This document shows, piece after piece, positions 25,636 to 35,383 of a stretch of DNA of 58,698 bases. Position 1 is the first letter of the stretch. Each line of letters opens with the position of its first letter. The DNA comes from an uncultured Naasia sp. (lineage in GTDB: Bacteria > Actinomycetota > Actinomycetes > Actinomycetales > Microbacteriaceae), in assembly GCA_913778905.1 (NCBI GenBank), contig CAJYYA010000017.1, positions 1 through 58,698 on the forward strand, written 5' to 3'. A model generated the notes under the pieces. It searched no databases. It was not told the DNA's origin and saw only the letters and a program-made list of their open reading frames with translations. The position numbers were made by a program, and so were the translations under genes.

Positions 25636-26493
25636 ATGACACCTCGCGAGGGCGCCGACGGCTGGGTGGCTCCGGTCACCCCGTTGTTCGGCGCCCTCGC
25701 GCGTCCGACGTCGACGTCCCCGGCGCGGGCGGCACCACCGAAGAGCCGGACCGATGACGAGGGCTGGTACGTCCCGACCGAGGACGATGCGCCCGAGACC
25801 GAACAGGACGATACGCCGGTGGCACGCACCGCCGTCATCTCCACCGATGAGTTGCCGGCGCAGCCCCGGCGCCTTCCGACACTGGCCGATTTCGACCGCG
25901 AGTCGCGCAGGGATGCATCGGTCCGCACTCCGGTGGTCGAGGCGACCGACCGTTTCGCGCGCCGTCGCGCATCGGGCCGCGGGGCTACGTCGAACCAGAC
26001 GGCCGATCCTGCCGACGAGGAGCGCGAGGCTCCGCGCCGGCGTATCGAGAACGTCAGCACCGCGGCGCTCGCACGCCGTGGTCTCAGCGTGAGCGAAGTC
26101 CGTGCGCGCCTGATCGAGAAGGGCTTCACCTCCGACCAGGTGGAGCCCGAGATCCGAAGACTTCTCGATGCGCGGTACCTCGACGATCGCCGCTTGGCCG
26201 AGGAGATCGTCCGGATCGAGACCGAGCGGAAAGGCAAGGGGCGTAGCGCGATCGTTGCGGAACTCCGTCGCCGGGGGATCGAGGCCGATGATTTCGACGA
26301 CGTCATGGCCGAGCTCGACTCCGACGACGAACTCGATCGGGCTCGCGACTTCGTGCTCAAGAAGTTGTCGTCGCTTCGCAACGTCGACGACGAGACGGCC
26401 AAGCGTCGCCTCTACGGTGCGTTGGCTCGCCGCGGCTTCGGTGGCGACGTCGTCCGCACGGCTGTCGCCGAAGGCATGGTCGACCGGCCCTGA
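25636..26493 (+). CDS. recX: Regulatory protein RecX with long N-terminal extension
   Basis: A 285-residue protein. The RecX three-helix repeats occupy about residues 135-285 ([68 protein letters not shown]). RecX binds RecA filaments and inhibits recombinase activity. The first 130 residues are low-complexity, rich in Pro, Thr, Asp and Arg, and not part of the family; they are probably disordered. ATG 25636 lies two bases after the recA stop, so the genes share an mRNA. Confidence 0.92.
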   Translation: MTPREGADGWVAPVTPLFGALARPTSTSPARAAPPKSRTDDEGWYVPTEDDAPETEQDDTPVARTAVISTDELPAQPRRLPTLADFDRESRRDASVRTPVVEATDRFARRRASGRGATSNQTADPADEEREAPRRRIENVSTAALARRGLSVSEVRARLIEKGFTSDQVEPEIRRLLDARYLDDRRLAEEIVRIETERKGKGRSAIVAELRRRGIEADDFDDVMAELDSDDELDRARDFVLKKLSSLRNVDDETAKRRLYGALARRGFGGDVVRTAVAEGMVDRP

Positions 26494-26505
26494 CGCGCTC
26501 GCGCG

Positions 26506-26511
26506 TAGACT
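26506..26511 (+). promoter_or_regulatory. -10 box of miaB
   Basis: TAGACT, 7 nt before ATG 26519 in the recX-miaB gap; no Shine-Dalgarno sequence. Confidence 0.5.
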
Positions 26512-26518
26512 TTTCCGC

Positions 26519-28066
26519 ATGAGCGATGTCCTGACCCACGTCTCGAATCCGGTGGACGTCGCCGCAGTCGGGGAGCGCGAGTCGCCTGCGCGAACGTACT
26601 CGGTCCGCACCTTCGGGTGTCAGATGAACGTCCACGACTCCGAGCGCCTCAGCGGCTCGCTGGAGGCGGCGGGCTACGTCAAGGCCGAGGCCGACGAGGA
26701 CGCCGATGTCGTGGTCATCAACACGTGTGCGGTCCGCGAGAACGCCGACAACAAGCTCTACGGCAACCTGGGCCATCTCGCCTCGGTGAAGCGCAAGCAC
26801 GAGGGTATGCAGATCGCGGTGGGCGGCTGCTTGGCCCAGAAGGACAAGAACGTCATCCTCGAGAAGGCCCCCTGGGTGGACGTGGTCTTCGGCACCCACA
26901 ACATGGGTTCCCTGCCCAGCCTCCTCGAACGTGCTCGCCACAACGACGAGGCGCAGATCGAGATCCTCGAGGCGCTCGAGGTCTTCCCCTCGACCCTTCC
27001 GACGAAGCGCGACTCGACCCACAGCGGTTGGGTGTCGATCTCCGTCGGCTGCAACAACACCTGCACGTTCTGCATCGTGCCCGCCCTCCGTGGCAAGGAG
27101 AAGGATCGCCGGCCCGGCGACATCCTCGCCGAGGTTCGGTCTCTGGTCGATGACGGGGCGATCGAGGTCACCCTGCTGGGGCAGAACGTCAATTCCTACG
27201 GTGTCGAATTCGGAGACCGGGGCGCCTTCGCCAAACTGTTGCGCGCGGCGGGCACCATCGAGGGGTTGCAACGCATCCGTTTCACCAGCCCTCACCCGGC
27301 GGCATTCACCGACGACGTCATCGATGCGATGGCCGAGACGCCGAACGTCATGCCGCAGCTGCACATGCCGCTGCAGTCGGGCTCGGATCGGGTGCTCAAA
27401 GCCATGCGCCGCTCCTACCGTTCGGAGAAATTCCTGGGCATCCTCGACCGCGTGCGGCTGCGCATGCCGGACGCCGCCATCACGACCGACATCATCGTGG
27501 GCTTCCCGGGCGAGACCGATGCCGACTTCGAAGAGACCCTCCGGGTCGTCGAGGCGTCGCGCTTCGCATCGGCGTTCACCTTCCAGTACTCCATCCGGCC
27601 GGGCACGCCGGCCGCGACCATGCCCGACCAGATCCCGAAGCAGGTCGTGCAGGAGCGCTACGAGCGTCTGCAGGCCCTCCAGGACCGCATCTCGCTCGAG
27701 GAGAATCAGGCGCAGATCGGGCGTCGCGTAGAGGTCCTCGTCGGCAGCTCCGAGGGCCGCAAGGCGGAAGAGACCCATCGTCTGTCCGGTCGGGCCCGGG
27801 ATAACCGGCTGGTGCACTTCGCCCTCCCCGAAGGGGGTGACGTACCGCGCCCGGGCGACTTGGTCGAAGTGACCGTCTCGCAGGCGGCCCCCTTCCACCT
27901 GGTGGCCGACCCCGTTCAGGGCGTCGGAGTGCCCGTCATCCGCACGCGAGCCGGTGACGCATGGGACCGCGCTCAAGCCGACTCATGCGGAGTCCCCGCC
28001 GCTCCCGCCACGGCGGGAGCCCCGCGGGCGGTATCGCTCGGCCTCCCAACTTTCCGCGTCCGCTAG
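26519..28066 (+). CDS. miaB: tRNA-2-methylthio-N6-dimethylallyladenosine synthase
   Basis: A 515-residue radical-SAM methylthiotransferase acting on i6A37 of tRNA, the product of MiaA encoded next. The N-terminal UPF0004 domain has Cys in TFGCQMN, NTCAVRE and GGCLAQ for the auxiliary cluster. The radical-SAM motif is CNNTCTFC. The C-terminal TRAM domain ([15 protein letters not shown]...RLVHF) is followed by a 45-residue Ala/Pro-rich tail. The UAG stop abuts the miaA GTG. Confidence 0.96.
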   Translation: MSDVLTHVSNPVDVAAVGERESPARTYSVRTFGCQMNVHDSERLSGSLEAAGYVKAEADEDADVVVINTCAVRENADNKLYGNLGHLASVKRKHEGMQIAVGGCLAQKDKNVILEKAPWVDVVFGTHNMGSLPSLLERARHNDEAQIEILEALEVFPSTLPTKRDSTHSGWVSISVGCNNTCTFCIVPALRGKEKDRRPGDILAEVRSLVDDGAIEVTLLGQNVNSYGVEFGDRGAFAKLLRAAGTIEGLQRIRFTSPHPAAFTDDVIDAMAETPNVMPQLHMPLQSGSDRVLKAMRRSYRSEKFLGILDRVRLRMPDAAITTDIIVGFPGETDADFEETLRVVEASRFASAFTFQYSIRPGTPAATMPDQIPKQVVQERYERLQALQDRISLEENQAQIGRRVEVLVGSSEGRKAEETHRLSGRARDNRLVHFALPEGGDVPRPGDLVEVTVSQAAPFHLVADPVQGVGVPVIRTRAGDAWDRAQADSCGVPAAPATAGAPRAVSLGLPTFRVR

Positions 28067-28996
28067 GTGCCCGCGTCACCCCTGCTCGTCATCGGGGGGC
28101 CGACCGGGACGGGCAAATCGGCGCTGTCGCTCGATGTGGCGGAGTCGCTGATCGCTTCCGGTCGGCCTGCGGAGATCGTCAACGCCGACGCCATGCAGCT
28201 CTACCGCGGCATGGACATCGGGACGGCGAAACTGCCGCACTCGGAGCGTCGCGGCATCCCGCACCACCTGTTCGACGTTCTCGACGTCACCGAGGTGTCG
28301 ACGGTCGCGGACTACCAGTCACTGGCGCGCGCTGCGGTGAGTGATATCCGGGCGCGCGGCGCCGAGCCCATCGTCGTCGGCGGGTCCGGTCTCTACATAT
28401 CCGCTCTCGTACACGATCTGAGGTTCCCGGGAACTGACGCGGCCGTGCGCGCCGCCCTGGAAGCCGAGCTGGATCGGGTGGGCCCCGATGCGATGTGGAC
28501 CCGGTTGGAGTCGCTCGATCCGCCTGCGGCCGCGGTCATCGATCGCTCCAACGGACGCCGGGTGATCCGCGCTCTCGAGGTCATCGCCATCACGGGGGAG
28601 ACCTACAGCGCGACCCTGCCGGATCGCACGTCGCCCTGGACCCCGCATACGCTCGTCGTCCTCGATGTACCGATCGAGGAGCGTCCGGCACTCAAGCTCC
28701 GGCTGGGGGATCGGGTCGAGGCGATGTTCCGCGACGGGCTCGTCGAAGAGACCCGCGGCCTCCTCGAGGCGGGCCTCAGGGATGGGGTGACGGCGTCACG
28801 TGCCATCGGCTATTCGCAGGCGATCGGTGTGATCGATGGAACGATGGACGTGGTGGCCGCCGTCGAGGAGACGACGGCGCTGACTCTGCGTTACGTGCGT
28901 CGGCAGCGCTCCTGGTTCGGACGCTACGACGACGGCGTACGGGTCACGACCGCGGACGCGTTACCCCGTGCGCTCGATGCGCTGCGGGCCGTCTGA
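28067..28996 (+). CDS. miaA: tRNA dimethylallyltransferase
   Basis: A 309-residue MiaA that adds the dimethylallyl group to A37 of UNN-reading tRNAs. P-loop GPTGTGKS is at 11-18; NADAMQLYRGMDIGTAK and GGSGLYISAL are the substrate loops, and RYVRRQRSWFGR is near the C-terminus. GTG 28067 directly follows the miaB TAG, which fixes the start and implies co-translation. The product is the MiaB substrate. Confidence 0.95.
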   Translation: MPASPLLVIGGPTGTGKSALSLDVAESLIASGRPAEIVNADAMQLYRGMDIGTAKLPHSERRGIPHHLFDVLDVTEVSTVADYQSLARAAVSDIRARGAEPIVVGGSGLYISALVHDLRFPGTDAAVRAALEAELDRVGPDAMWTRLESLDPPAAAVIDRSNGRRVIRALEVIAITGETYSATLPDRTSPWTPHTLVVLDVPIEERPALKLRLGDRVEAMFRDGLVEETRGLLEAGLRDGVTASRAIGYSQAIGVIDGTMDVVAAVEETTALTLRYVRRQRSWFGRYDDGVRVTTADALPRALDALRAV

Positions 28997-29014
28997 ACCG
29001 GCGCCCACGCCGCC

Positions 29015-29020
29015 TAGGCT
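29015..29020 (+). promoter_or_regulatory. -10 box of dapF
   Basis: TAGGCT, 6 nt before ATG 29027. Confidence 0.5.
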
Positions 29021-29026
29021 GGTGCG

Positions 29027-29902
29027 ATGACGACGCTGCGCTTCACCAAGGGTCACGGCACCGGAAACGACTTCGTGTGCATCGCCGACCCCGAGGGCGA
29101 GAACGAGCTCACGCCAGCACAGGTCGCGGCGCTGTGCGACCGCCACTTCGGTATCGGGGCCGACGGGATTCTTCGAGCGGTCCGATCGTCGAAGATCGAT
29201 GCGGGTGCCGCAGCGCTCGTCGAGGACGCCGCTGCCGAGTGGTTCATGGACTACCGGAACGGCGACGGCAGCGTCGCCGAGATGTGCGGCAACGGCATCC
29301 GCGTCTTCGTCCGGTTCCTCCTCGATCAGGGCCTGATCGAGCTCGAGAACGGGCAGAGCGTCGCCATCGGCACGCGCGGTGGAGTCCGCGACGTGCAGAG
29401 GACCGGCAACGGCTTCGCCGTCGATCTCGGCCGCTGGCGCCTCGAGCCCGGCGACTCGCTCGTGCAGGTGAAGAGCCTCCCCGTGGCGCGACCGGGTGTC
29501 GGCATCTCGGTTCCGAATCCGCACGTCGTACTCGCGGTAGCGGATGAGAGCGAGCTCGAACGCGCCGATCTGACCTACATCCCCGTCGTCGAGCCCGAGC
29601 GGCCGGAGGGGACCAACGTCGAGCTGGTCCTCCCGAGCGATCCGCTGGTGACCGACGGGGTGGGCTCCATCCGCATGCGCGTCCACGAACGCGGCGTGGG
29701 CGAGACCCTCTCCTGCGGGACGGGCGCAGCGGCAGCGGCTCTCGCCACTCGGCACTGGGCCGGTCAGGGCGCGCCCGATCAATGGCGGGTTCAGGTGCCG
29801 GGCGGCGTCGTCGGCGTCCGGATGTTCCCCACCGAGGATGGCGAGCACGTCTCACTGAGTGGCCCTGCGGACCTCGTCTTCAGCGGTACCGCCGAGGTCT
29901 GA
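29027..29902 (+). CDS. dapF: Diaminopimelate epimerase
   Basis: A 291-residue DapF converting LL- to meso-diaminopimelate for peptidoglycan and lysine. It has the N-terminal [10 protein letters not shown] and two catalytic Cys: [11 protein letters not shown] and [13 protein letters not shown]. The two-fold symmetric fold is complete. It is separated from miaA by 30 bp with a leaderless-type promoter, and its gene order (miaA-dapF-hflX) is the common actinobacterial one. Confidence 0.96.
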   Translation: MTTLRFTKGHGTGNDFVCIADPEGENELTPAQVAALCDRHFGIGADGILRAVRSSKIDAGAAALVEDAAAEWFMDYRNGDGSVAEMCGNGIRVFVRFLLDQGLIELENGQSVAIGTRGGVRDVQRTGNGFAVDLGRWRLEPGDSLVQVKSLPVARPGVGISVPNPHVVLAVADESELERADLTYIPVVEPERPEGTNVELVLPSDPLVTDGVGSIRMRVHERGVGETLSCGTGAAAAALATRHWAGQGAPDQWRVQVPGGVVGVRMFPTEDGEHVSLSGPADLVFSGTAEV

Positions 29903-29946
29903 GCCCTTTCCCGTGCGGGCGGCTCGGGCCGCCGTGCGAGGCCTCG

Positions 29947-30555
29947 TCAGCGGCGTTGGACCTTGAGCACCCGGAAGCCGCGCGAGATGGCGTCACGGTC
30001 GACCTGGAATTCCGAGCCGAGGTCGTCGCTCAACCAGCGTTGCAGCGAGTCCGACCCGAGGTTCTTCTGAACGACCAACCAGGCGGTGCTGGCCTCGTCG
30101 AGACGCGGCAGCCAGGCCTGCAGCAGCGCGTGGAGTGCGGGCTTTCCGATCCGGATGGGCGGATTCGACCAGATCGTCCGGAATCGCAGGTCGGCGGGAA
30201 CATTCTCGGGGGTGACGGCGTTCACGTTGTCGAGGCCCAGTTCCCGGGCGTTGCGACGGGTCAGCTCCAGCGCACGCTCGTTGACGTCGACCGCCCAGAC
30301 GGTCGCGCGCGGTGATTCCATGGCCAGGCTCAGCGCGATGGGGCCCCACCCGCAGCCGATGTCCAACAGGTTCCCGCCCGGGGGCGGTTGCGGGACGTTC
30401 TCGAGCAGCACCCGGGTGCCCCCGTCGAGATGCTCGGGAGAGAAGACACCGGGGGCGGTGGTCAGCTCGACGTCCCGGCCGGCGAGCCTGGTTCTTATGC
30501 GCCGGGGCTCGAAGTCGCTCCCCGGATCGGCCGAGAAGTAATGATCACCAGACAT
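29947..30555 (-). CDS. Class I SAM methyltransferase, RsmC-like
   Basis: A 202-residue methyltransferase. The SAM motif is LLDIGCGWGPIALSLA, followed by AVDVNERAL, and catalytic motif IV is SNPPIRIGK, typical of the RsmC/RlmG guanine-N2 rRNA methyltransferases. It is about the size of one RsmC half, like other actinobacterial members. ATG 30555 has GGGGGTG just upstream; a TTG four codons earlier is less likely. It is convergent with dapF and divergent from hflX. Confidence 0.88.
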   Translation of the reverse strand: MSGDHYFSADPGSDFEPRRIRTRLAGRDVELTTAPGVFSPEHLDGGTRVLLENVPQPPPGGNLLDIGCGWGPIALSLAMESPRATVWAVDVNERALELTRRNARELGLDNVNAVTPENVPADLRFRTIWSNPPIRIGKPALHALLQAWLPRLDEASTAWLVVQKNLGSDSLQRWLSDDLGSEFQVDRDAISRGFRVLKVQRR

Positions 30556-30633
30556 TCGCACCCCCAACGGCCGATGTGCTCAGGACATTTAGCCACAATC
30601 ACGAGGATCCGTGCCACAGCAGACGACTCCGGC

Positions 30634-30657
30634 GACACAGACGACACAGACGACACG
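30634..30657. repeat. Short 9-bp tandem repeat
   Basis: Unit GACACAGAC is repeated 2.6 times in the rsmC-like/hflX divergent gap. It may vary in copy number between strains. Confidence 0.6.
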
Positions 30658-30722
30658 CAATGACAGCAGCCCCCGCGAGGGGTCGACGACGCGAGACCAG
30701 GCCCTGGGTGCGGGCTCGCAGA

Positions 30723-30728
30723 TAAGGT
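30723..30728 (+). promoter_or_regulatory. -10 box of hflX
   Basis: TAAGGT, 8 nt before ATG 30737. Confidence 0.5.
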
Positions 30729-30736
30729 GGCAGCAC

Positions 30737-32242
30737 ATGGATGATGCAACAGAAAACCGCGACGACGTCGTCGCACGCGTGCTGCAGGCGGCCGAGAGCA
30801 GGTCGTCGGGCGTCGCCGTATTCGGCTCGCGCAACGAGTCACCGTCCGCCTTCGGGGCCGACCACGACGGCGAGCAGTTCGACCTCGAAGACCGGCAGGC
30901 TCTCCGCCGCGTCGTCGGCCTCTCCACCGAACTCGAAGACGTCACCGAGGTCGAGTACCGGCAGCTGCGACTCGAGCGGGTCGTCCTGATCGGGGTCTAC
31001 TCCCAAGGCAACCTCGCCGACGCCGAGAACTCGTTGAGGGAGCTGTCCGCTCTCGCCGAGACGGCAGGCGCCTCGGTCCTCGACGGGCTGCTCCAGCGTC
31101 GCCCCCATCCCGACCCGAGCACGTACTTCGGGCGAGGCAAGGCGGAGGAGCTGCGCGCGACGGTCGCCGCCTTCGGTGCCGACACGGTTATCGCCGACAC
31201 CGAGCTCGCGCCCAGCCAACGACGCGCGCTCGAGGACGTCGTGAAGGTCAAGGTCATCGACCGCACCGCGGTCATCCTCGACATCTTCAGCCAGCACGCG
31301 AAGAGCCGCGAGGGCAAGGCGCAGGTCGAGCTCGCTCAGCTCGAGTACCTCCTTCCCCGCCTCCGCGGATGGGGTGAATCGATGTCGCGCCAGGCCGGTG
31401 GTCAGGTCGGCGGTGCCGGAGCCGGTATGGGCTCCCGTGGACCCGGTGAGACGAAGATCGAGCTGGATCGCCGTCGTATTCACACCCGCATGGCTCGTCT
31501 GCGCAAGCAGATCGCCGCGATGAAGCCCGCCCGCGACGCCAAGCGCGCCACTCGCCGTCGCAACGACGTCCCGTCGGTCGCGATCGTGGGCTACACGAAC
31601 GCCGGCAAGTCGAGCCTTCTGAACCGGATCACACGGGCCGGGGTGCTCGTGGAGAATGCGCTCTTCGCCACGCTGGACGCGACCGTGCGCCGATACGAGA
31701 CCCCGGACGGTCGCGAATTCACGCTCGCCGACACCGTCGGGTTCGTGCGGAACCTCCCGCACCAGCTGGTCGAGGCCTTCCGGTCGACTCTCGAGGAGAC
31801 CGCTGACGCGAGCGTGCTGGTGCACGTCGTCGACGCGTCGCACCCCGACCCGGGCTCCCAACTCGCCACGGTGCGCGGTGTCGTCGGTGAGCTGGGCGCA
31901 CGGAACATCCCCGAGATCGTGGTGTTCAACAAGGCGGACCTCGCGGGCCCCGACGAGCGCCTCGTGCTCCGCGGGCTCGAGCCCGACTCGGTCTTCGTCT
32001 CCGCCCGCACGGGCGAAGGCGTGGAGGAGCTCCTCGCGGTCATCGCGGACCGGCTCCCGAAGCCGAGCCACGAGGTACGCGCCCTCGTGCCCTACGACCG
32101 CGGCGACATCATCGCCCACGTGCATGAGCGCGGGCAGGTCATCGATCTCAGTTACGAGGAGGGCGGCACTCTGCTGCACGCATTCGTCGGACCCGAGGAT
32201 CGGGCGTCGCTCGACGACTTCCTCGTCTCCGTCGACGCCTGA
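30737..32242 (+). CDS. hflX: GTPase HflX
   Basis: A 501-residue ribosome-associated GTPase that splits stalled ribosomes under stress. An acidic N-terminus of 65 residues precedes the HflX domain (STYFGRGKAEEL, ELAPSQRRALE, GGQVGGAGAGMGSRGPGETK). The G domain has G1 GYTNAGKSS, G3 DTVGF and G4 NKADL. The C-terminal domain ends near VGPEDRASLDDFLV. A strong terminator separates it from convergent lexA. Confidence 0.95.
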   Translation: MDDATENRDDVVARVLQAAESRSSGVAVFGSRNESPSAFGADHDGEQFDLEDRQALRRVVGLSTELEDVTEVEYRQLRLERVVLIGVYSQGNLADAENSLRELSALAETAGASVLDGLLQRRPHPDPSTYFGRGKAEELRATVAAFGADTVIADTELAPSQRRALEDVVKVKVIDRTAVILDIFSQHAKSREGKAQVELAQLEYLLPRLRGWGESMSRQAGGQVGGAGAGMGSRGPGETKIELDRRRIHTRMARLRKQIAAMKPARDAKRATRRRNDVPSVAIVGYTNAGKSSLLNRITRAGVLVENALFATLDATVRRYETPDGREFTLADTVGFVRNLPHQLVEAFRSTLEETADASVLVHVVDASHPDPGSQLATVRGVVGELGARNIPEIVVFNKADLAGPDERLVLRGLEPDSVFVSARTGEGVEELLAVIADRLPKPSHEVRALVPYDRGDIIAHVHERGQVIDLSYEEGGTLLHAFVGPEDRASLDDFLVSVDA

Positions 32243-32261
32243 CGGGGCAGCACCGCCACGA

Positions 32262-32300
32262 CGAAGGGCGCGCATCGGTTCCACCGATGCGCGCCCTTCG
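32262..32300. terminator. Bidirectional terminator between hflX and lexA
   Basis: A perfect 18-bp stem (CGAAGGGCGCGCATCGGT with its complement) and a 3-nt loop, between two convergent genes. Confidence 0.9.
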
Positions 32301-32318
32301 CGTGTTCGCGTGAGTCGG

Positions 32319-32987
32319 TCAGACCGCCCGGAGGACCGCGGTGACGACGCCGAGCACCTGCGCCTGGTCGCCGAGGATCGGCTCGAACGCGGAGTTGCGG
32401 GGGAGTAGCCAGGTGTGTCCGTCGCGCTGCTTGAACACCTTGACGGTCGCCTCCTCGTCGAGCATCGCGGCGACGATGTCACCGTTCTCGGCTGTGCTCT
32501 GTGCGCGGACCACGACCCAGTCGCCGTCGCAGATCGCAGCATCGATCATGGATTCGCCCACGACCTTGAGCATGAAGAGCTCGCCCTTGCCGACGAGTTG
32601 ACGCGGCAGTGGGAACACCTCTTCCACCTGCTGCTCGGCCGTGATCGGGATACCCGCCGCGATGCGGCCGACGAGTGGCACCATGGCCGCGTCGCCCACC
32701 GGGGTGACGTTGTCGGACGGGGAGTCGGTCGAGGTCGACGGCAGGTCGATGAGGATCTCGAGGGCGCGGGGCCGATTGGGGTCGCGACGCAGGTACCCGG
32801 AGAGCTCCAGCTGACCGAGTTGGTGCGTGACGCTCGAGAGCGACGAGAGACCGACGGCATCACCGATCTCGCGCATGCTCGGCGGGTAGCCGCGCGTGGC
32901 CACCGACTGCTGGATCGCCTCGAGAATCGCGACCTGCTTGTCGCTCAGGCTCTTGCGGCGCCGGGTTCCCGAAGGGCTGGTGGTCAT
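32319..32987 (-). CDS. lexA: SOS repressor LexA
   Basis: A 222-residue LexA. The N-terminal winged helix spans about 12-75 ([31 protein letters not shown]). The self-cleavage Ala-Gly bond is in GRIAAGIP (about 111-112). The Ser in VVGESM (146) and the Lys in ATVKVF (183) form the catalytic dyad. ATG 32987 was chosen from the family start ([15 protein letters not shown]); the frame is open upstream. An SOS box 217 bp upstream lies in the divergent gap shared with the LysM gene. Confidence 0.96.
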   Translation of the reverse strand: MTTSPSGTRRRKSLSDKQVAILEAIQQSVATRGYPPSMREIGDAVGLSSLSSVTHQLGQLELSGYLRRDPNRPRALEILIDLPSTSTDSPSDNVTPVGDAAMVPLVGRIAAGIPITAEQQVEEVFPLPRQLVGKGELFMLKVVGESMIDAAICDGDWVVVRAQSTAENGDIVAAMLDEEATVKVFKQRDGHTWLLPRNSAFEPILGDQAQVLGVVTAVLRAV

Positions 32988-33204
32988 CGCGTGGCCTCGC
33001 TCATCAGGGTGCTCCTCGTCGTCGCCCCTCCGCGAGGACACGGCGGTCTGCCGGCCGAACCCGATGTCGGAGGGTGCTGGTTGTGTTCTCACGAACAGAT
33101 CGAACTGTATCCGAGGAGATGCCTCGGTTGCAGCAATCCTTCGAGCGTTTCTTCGAATAGTCGAGAAGAAATGCCGAGAATCCGGGGTTGACGTTCGAGT
33201 TGTT

Positions 33205-33218
33205 CGAAGATACGTTCG
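33205..33218. promoter_or_regulatory. SOS box between lexA and LysM gene
   Basis: CGAAG-ATAC-GTTCG matches the CGAAC-n4-GTTCG consensus with one mismatch. It is 29 bp before the LysM-protein start. Further TTCGA repeats lie just upstream (33192-33207). Confidence 0.75.
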
Positions 33219-33246
33219 GAACATCTCTTCTACTTCAGGAGTCGCA

Positions 33247-33612
33247 ATGAGTGCATACGCCCCCGCAGCAGCCACCGCCGGAGTCGCTTCCGCCGTCGCT
33301 CCCCGCCTGCGGATCACCCGGCGTGGTAAGGCTGTTCTGGCCACCGTGCTCTCGATCCCGGCCGTCGTGGTGATCGGCATGATGGCGACTGCGGGCGGCC
33401 CGGCCGTCGCCAGCGCCGAGCAGGGTGCGACCACCGAGTTCGCCTACGTCACGGTCTCGGCCGGCGAGTCGCTCTGGGATGTCGCGGAGCGAGTCGCCCC
33501 GTCGCTCGACCCGCGTGACGTGATCGCCGACATCGAGCGTCTGAACGGGCTCGAGGGTTCCGGCGTCGCAGCGGGCGAGTCGCTCGCGATTCCCGCCGAC
33601 TACACGAACTGA
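33247..33612 (+). CDS. LysM-domain membrane protein, SOS-induced division-suppressor type
   Basis: A 121-residue protein. A basic cytoplasmic start is followed by one membrane segment (about 38-58, [21 protein letters not shown]) and an extracellular LysM domain (about 72-119, [18 protein letters not shown]...ESLAIPA). Divergence from lexA and the SOS box match mycobacterial Rv2719c (ChiZ) and the corynebacterial divS position, which restrain cell division during DNA damage. That role is inferred from context. An AGGAG precedes the ATG. Confidence 0.88.
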   Translation: MSAYAPAAATAGVASAVAPRLRITRRGKAVLATVLSIPAVVVIGMMATAGGPAVASAEQGATTEFAYVTVSAGESLWDVAERVAPSLDPRDVIADIERLNGLEGSGVAAGESLAIPADYTN

Positions 33613-33645
33613 TTCGTCCGTCCGGCCCCTCGCCGGGGCTGCTTC

Positions 33646-33651
33646 TAGACT
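33646..33651 (+). promoter_or_regulatory. -10 box of hisC
   Basis: TAGACT, 7 nt before GTG 33659. Confidence 0.5.
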
Positions 33652-33658
33652 CGCTCGC

Positions 33659-34753
33659 GTGACTTCGCTCGACGATCTGCCCATCCGCGACGACCTCCGC
33701 GGCCAGAAGCCCTACGGTGCTCCGCAGCGACAGGTGCGCGTAGCCCTCAACGTCAATGAGAACACTCACGGGGTGCCCGAAGACGTAGCGCAGGACATCG
33801 TCCGGCACATCGCCGAAGCCGCGCTGACGATCCACCGCTACCCCGACCGCGAGTTCACGCCTCTGCGCGAGAGCCTCGCGGCCTACCTCGGCCACGGCAT
33901 GACCCCGGAGAACATGTGGGCCGCCAACGGGTCGAACGAGGTCACCCAGCACGTCCTGCAGGCCTTCGGCGGCCCCGGTCGTCGCCTGCTCGGCTTCCCG
34001 CCCACCTATTCGATGCACTCGATCCTCGCCGCGGCGACCGGCACCGAATGGGTCGAGGGTCGTCGAGACGAGGGCTATGAGATCTCGCCCGAGACCGTCG
34101 TAGCCGAGATAGAGAGGACGAAGCCCGACATCGTCTTCCTCTGCGCGCCCAACAACCCCACCGGAACCGGCGTTCCGATGGCCACGATCGAGGCCGCTTA
34201 CGACGCCACCGAGGGCGTCGTCTTCGTCGACGAGGCATACGCCGAGTTCATGCCGACGGGATCGCCGTCCGCCCTGACGCTTCTGCCCGGACGCCCCCGC
34301 CTGATGGTGTCGCGCACGATGAGCAAGGCCTTCGCGTTCGCGGGTGCGCGCGTCGGTTACCTCGCCGCGGATCCCGCCGTCATCGACGCGCTGCGCCTGG
34401 TGCGTCTGCCGTATCACCTGTCGGCCTTCACCCAGGCCGCTGCTGTCGCCGCGCTCGCGCACTCCGCCGAGATGCTCGCCATGGTCGAGGACATCAAGGG
34501 GCAACGCGACCGACTCGTCGCCGAGCTGCCGTCCCTCGGGTACTCCCCGTGGCCCAGCGAGACCAACTTCGTCCTGTTCGGCGGAGTCGACGACCCGCAC
34601 GCCACGTGGGAGTACCTGCTGGAGCGCGACGTGCTGGTGCGCGACCTCGGCATCCCGAACACCCTTCGGGTGAGTGCGGGCACCGAGGCCGAGACGACGG
34701 CCTTCCTCCAGGCCCTTTCGGGGGCTGCCGCCGACCTCCGACGCGAAAACTAG
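33659..34753 (+). CDS. hisC: Histidinol-phosphate aminotransferase
   Basis: A 364-residue PLP enzyme. NVNENTHG, APNNPTGTG and FVDEAYAEF precede the Schiff-base Lys in SRTMSKAFAFAGARVGY; Arg in TLRVSAG binds the substrate carboxylate or phosphate. It transaminates imidazole acetol phosphate to histidinol phosphate. hisB, hisH and priA follow in order, but no hisD precedes it, unlike many actinobacterial his operons, where it is the first gene. Confidence 0.95.
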   Translation: MTSLDDLPIRDDLRGQKPYGAPQRQVRVALNVNENTHGVPEDVAQDIVRHIAEAALTIHRYPDREFTPLRESLAAYLGHGMTPENMWAANGSNEVTQHVLQAFGGPGRRLLGFPPTYSMHSILAAATGTEWVEGRRDEGYEISPETVVAEIERTKPDIVFLCAPNNPTGTGVPMATIEAAYDATEGVVFVDEAYAEFMPTGSPSALTLLPGRPRLMVSRTMSKAFAFAGARVGYLAADPAVIDALRLVRLPYHLSAFTQAAAVAALAHSAEMLAMVEDIKGQRDRLVAELPSLGYSPWPSETNFVLFGGVDDPHATWEYLLERDVLVRDLGIPNTLRVSAGTEAETTAFLQALSGAAADLRREN

Positions 34754-34756
34754 ACT
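34751..34756 (+). promoter_or_regulatory. -10 box of hisB
   Basis: TAGACT, 6 nt before ATG 34763. It overlaps the hisC stop codon, so hisB may also be transcribed separately. Confidence 0.45.
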
Positions 34757-34762
34757 GCTCTC

Positions 34763-35383
34763 ATGACCTCACAGCCCGCGTCGGCAGCGCGCGTCGCCCA
34801 CATCAAGCGCGAGACCAGTGAGTCTTCGGTCGACCTCCGCATCGACCTCGACGGCTCCGGTGCCAGTGACATCGAGACCGGCGTGCCGTTCTTCGACCAC
34901 ATGCTGACGGCGTTCGCGAAGCACTCGCTCACCGACCTCCGGGTGCGCAGCGTGGGCGACATCCACATCGACGTCCACCACACGGTGGAGGACACCGGCA
35001 TCGTGCTGGGCGCGGCCATTCGCCAGGCGCTCGGCGATAAAAGCGGCATCGCTCGCTTCGGTGATGCGACCGTCCCGCTCGACGAGTCTCTGGCCCGCGC
35101 GGTGGTCGACATCTCCGGGCGCCCGTTCCTCGTTCACGAGGGTGAGCCCGAGGGGTTCCCGTTCCACCTGATCGGCGGACACTTCACCGGCAGCATGGTG
35201 CGCCACTTCTTCGAAGCCGTCACCTTCGCAGCGGGGCTCACCGTACACGTCGATCTGCTGCGCGGTCGCGACCCGCACCACATCGCGGAGGCGGAGTTCA
35301 AGGCGTTCGCCCGTGCGTTCCGCGTCGCGAAGTCGTTCGACGCATCGGTGGATGGCATCCCGTCGACGAAGGGCGCCCTGTGA
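34763..35383 (+). CDS. hisB: Imidazoleglycerol-phosphate dehydratase
   Basis: A 206-residue single-domain HisB, without the phosphatase half found in enterobacteria. The metal motifs are [28 protein letters not shown] and [16 protein letters not shown]. It dehydrates imidazole glycerol phosphate in histidine synthesis. The stop overlaps the GTG of hisH (GTGA). Confidence 0.96.
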   Translation: MTSQPASAARVAHIKRETSESSVDLRIDLDGSGASDIETGVPFFDHMLTAFAKHSLTDLRVRSVGDIHIDVHHTVEDTGIVLGAAIRQALGDKSGIARFGDATVPLDESLARAVVDISGRPFLVHEGEPEGFPFHLIGGHFTGSMVRHFFEAVTFAAGLTVHVDLLRGRDPHHIAEAEFKAFARAFRVAKSFDASVDGIPSTKGAL

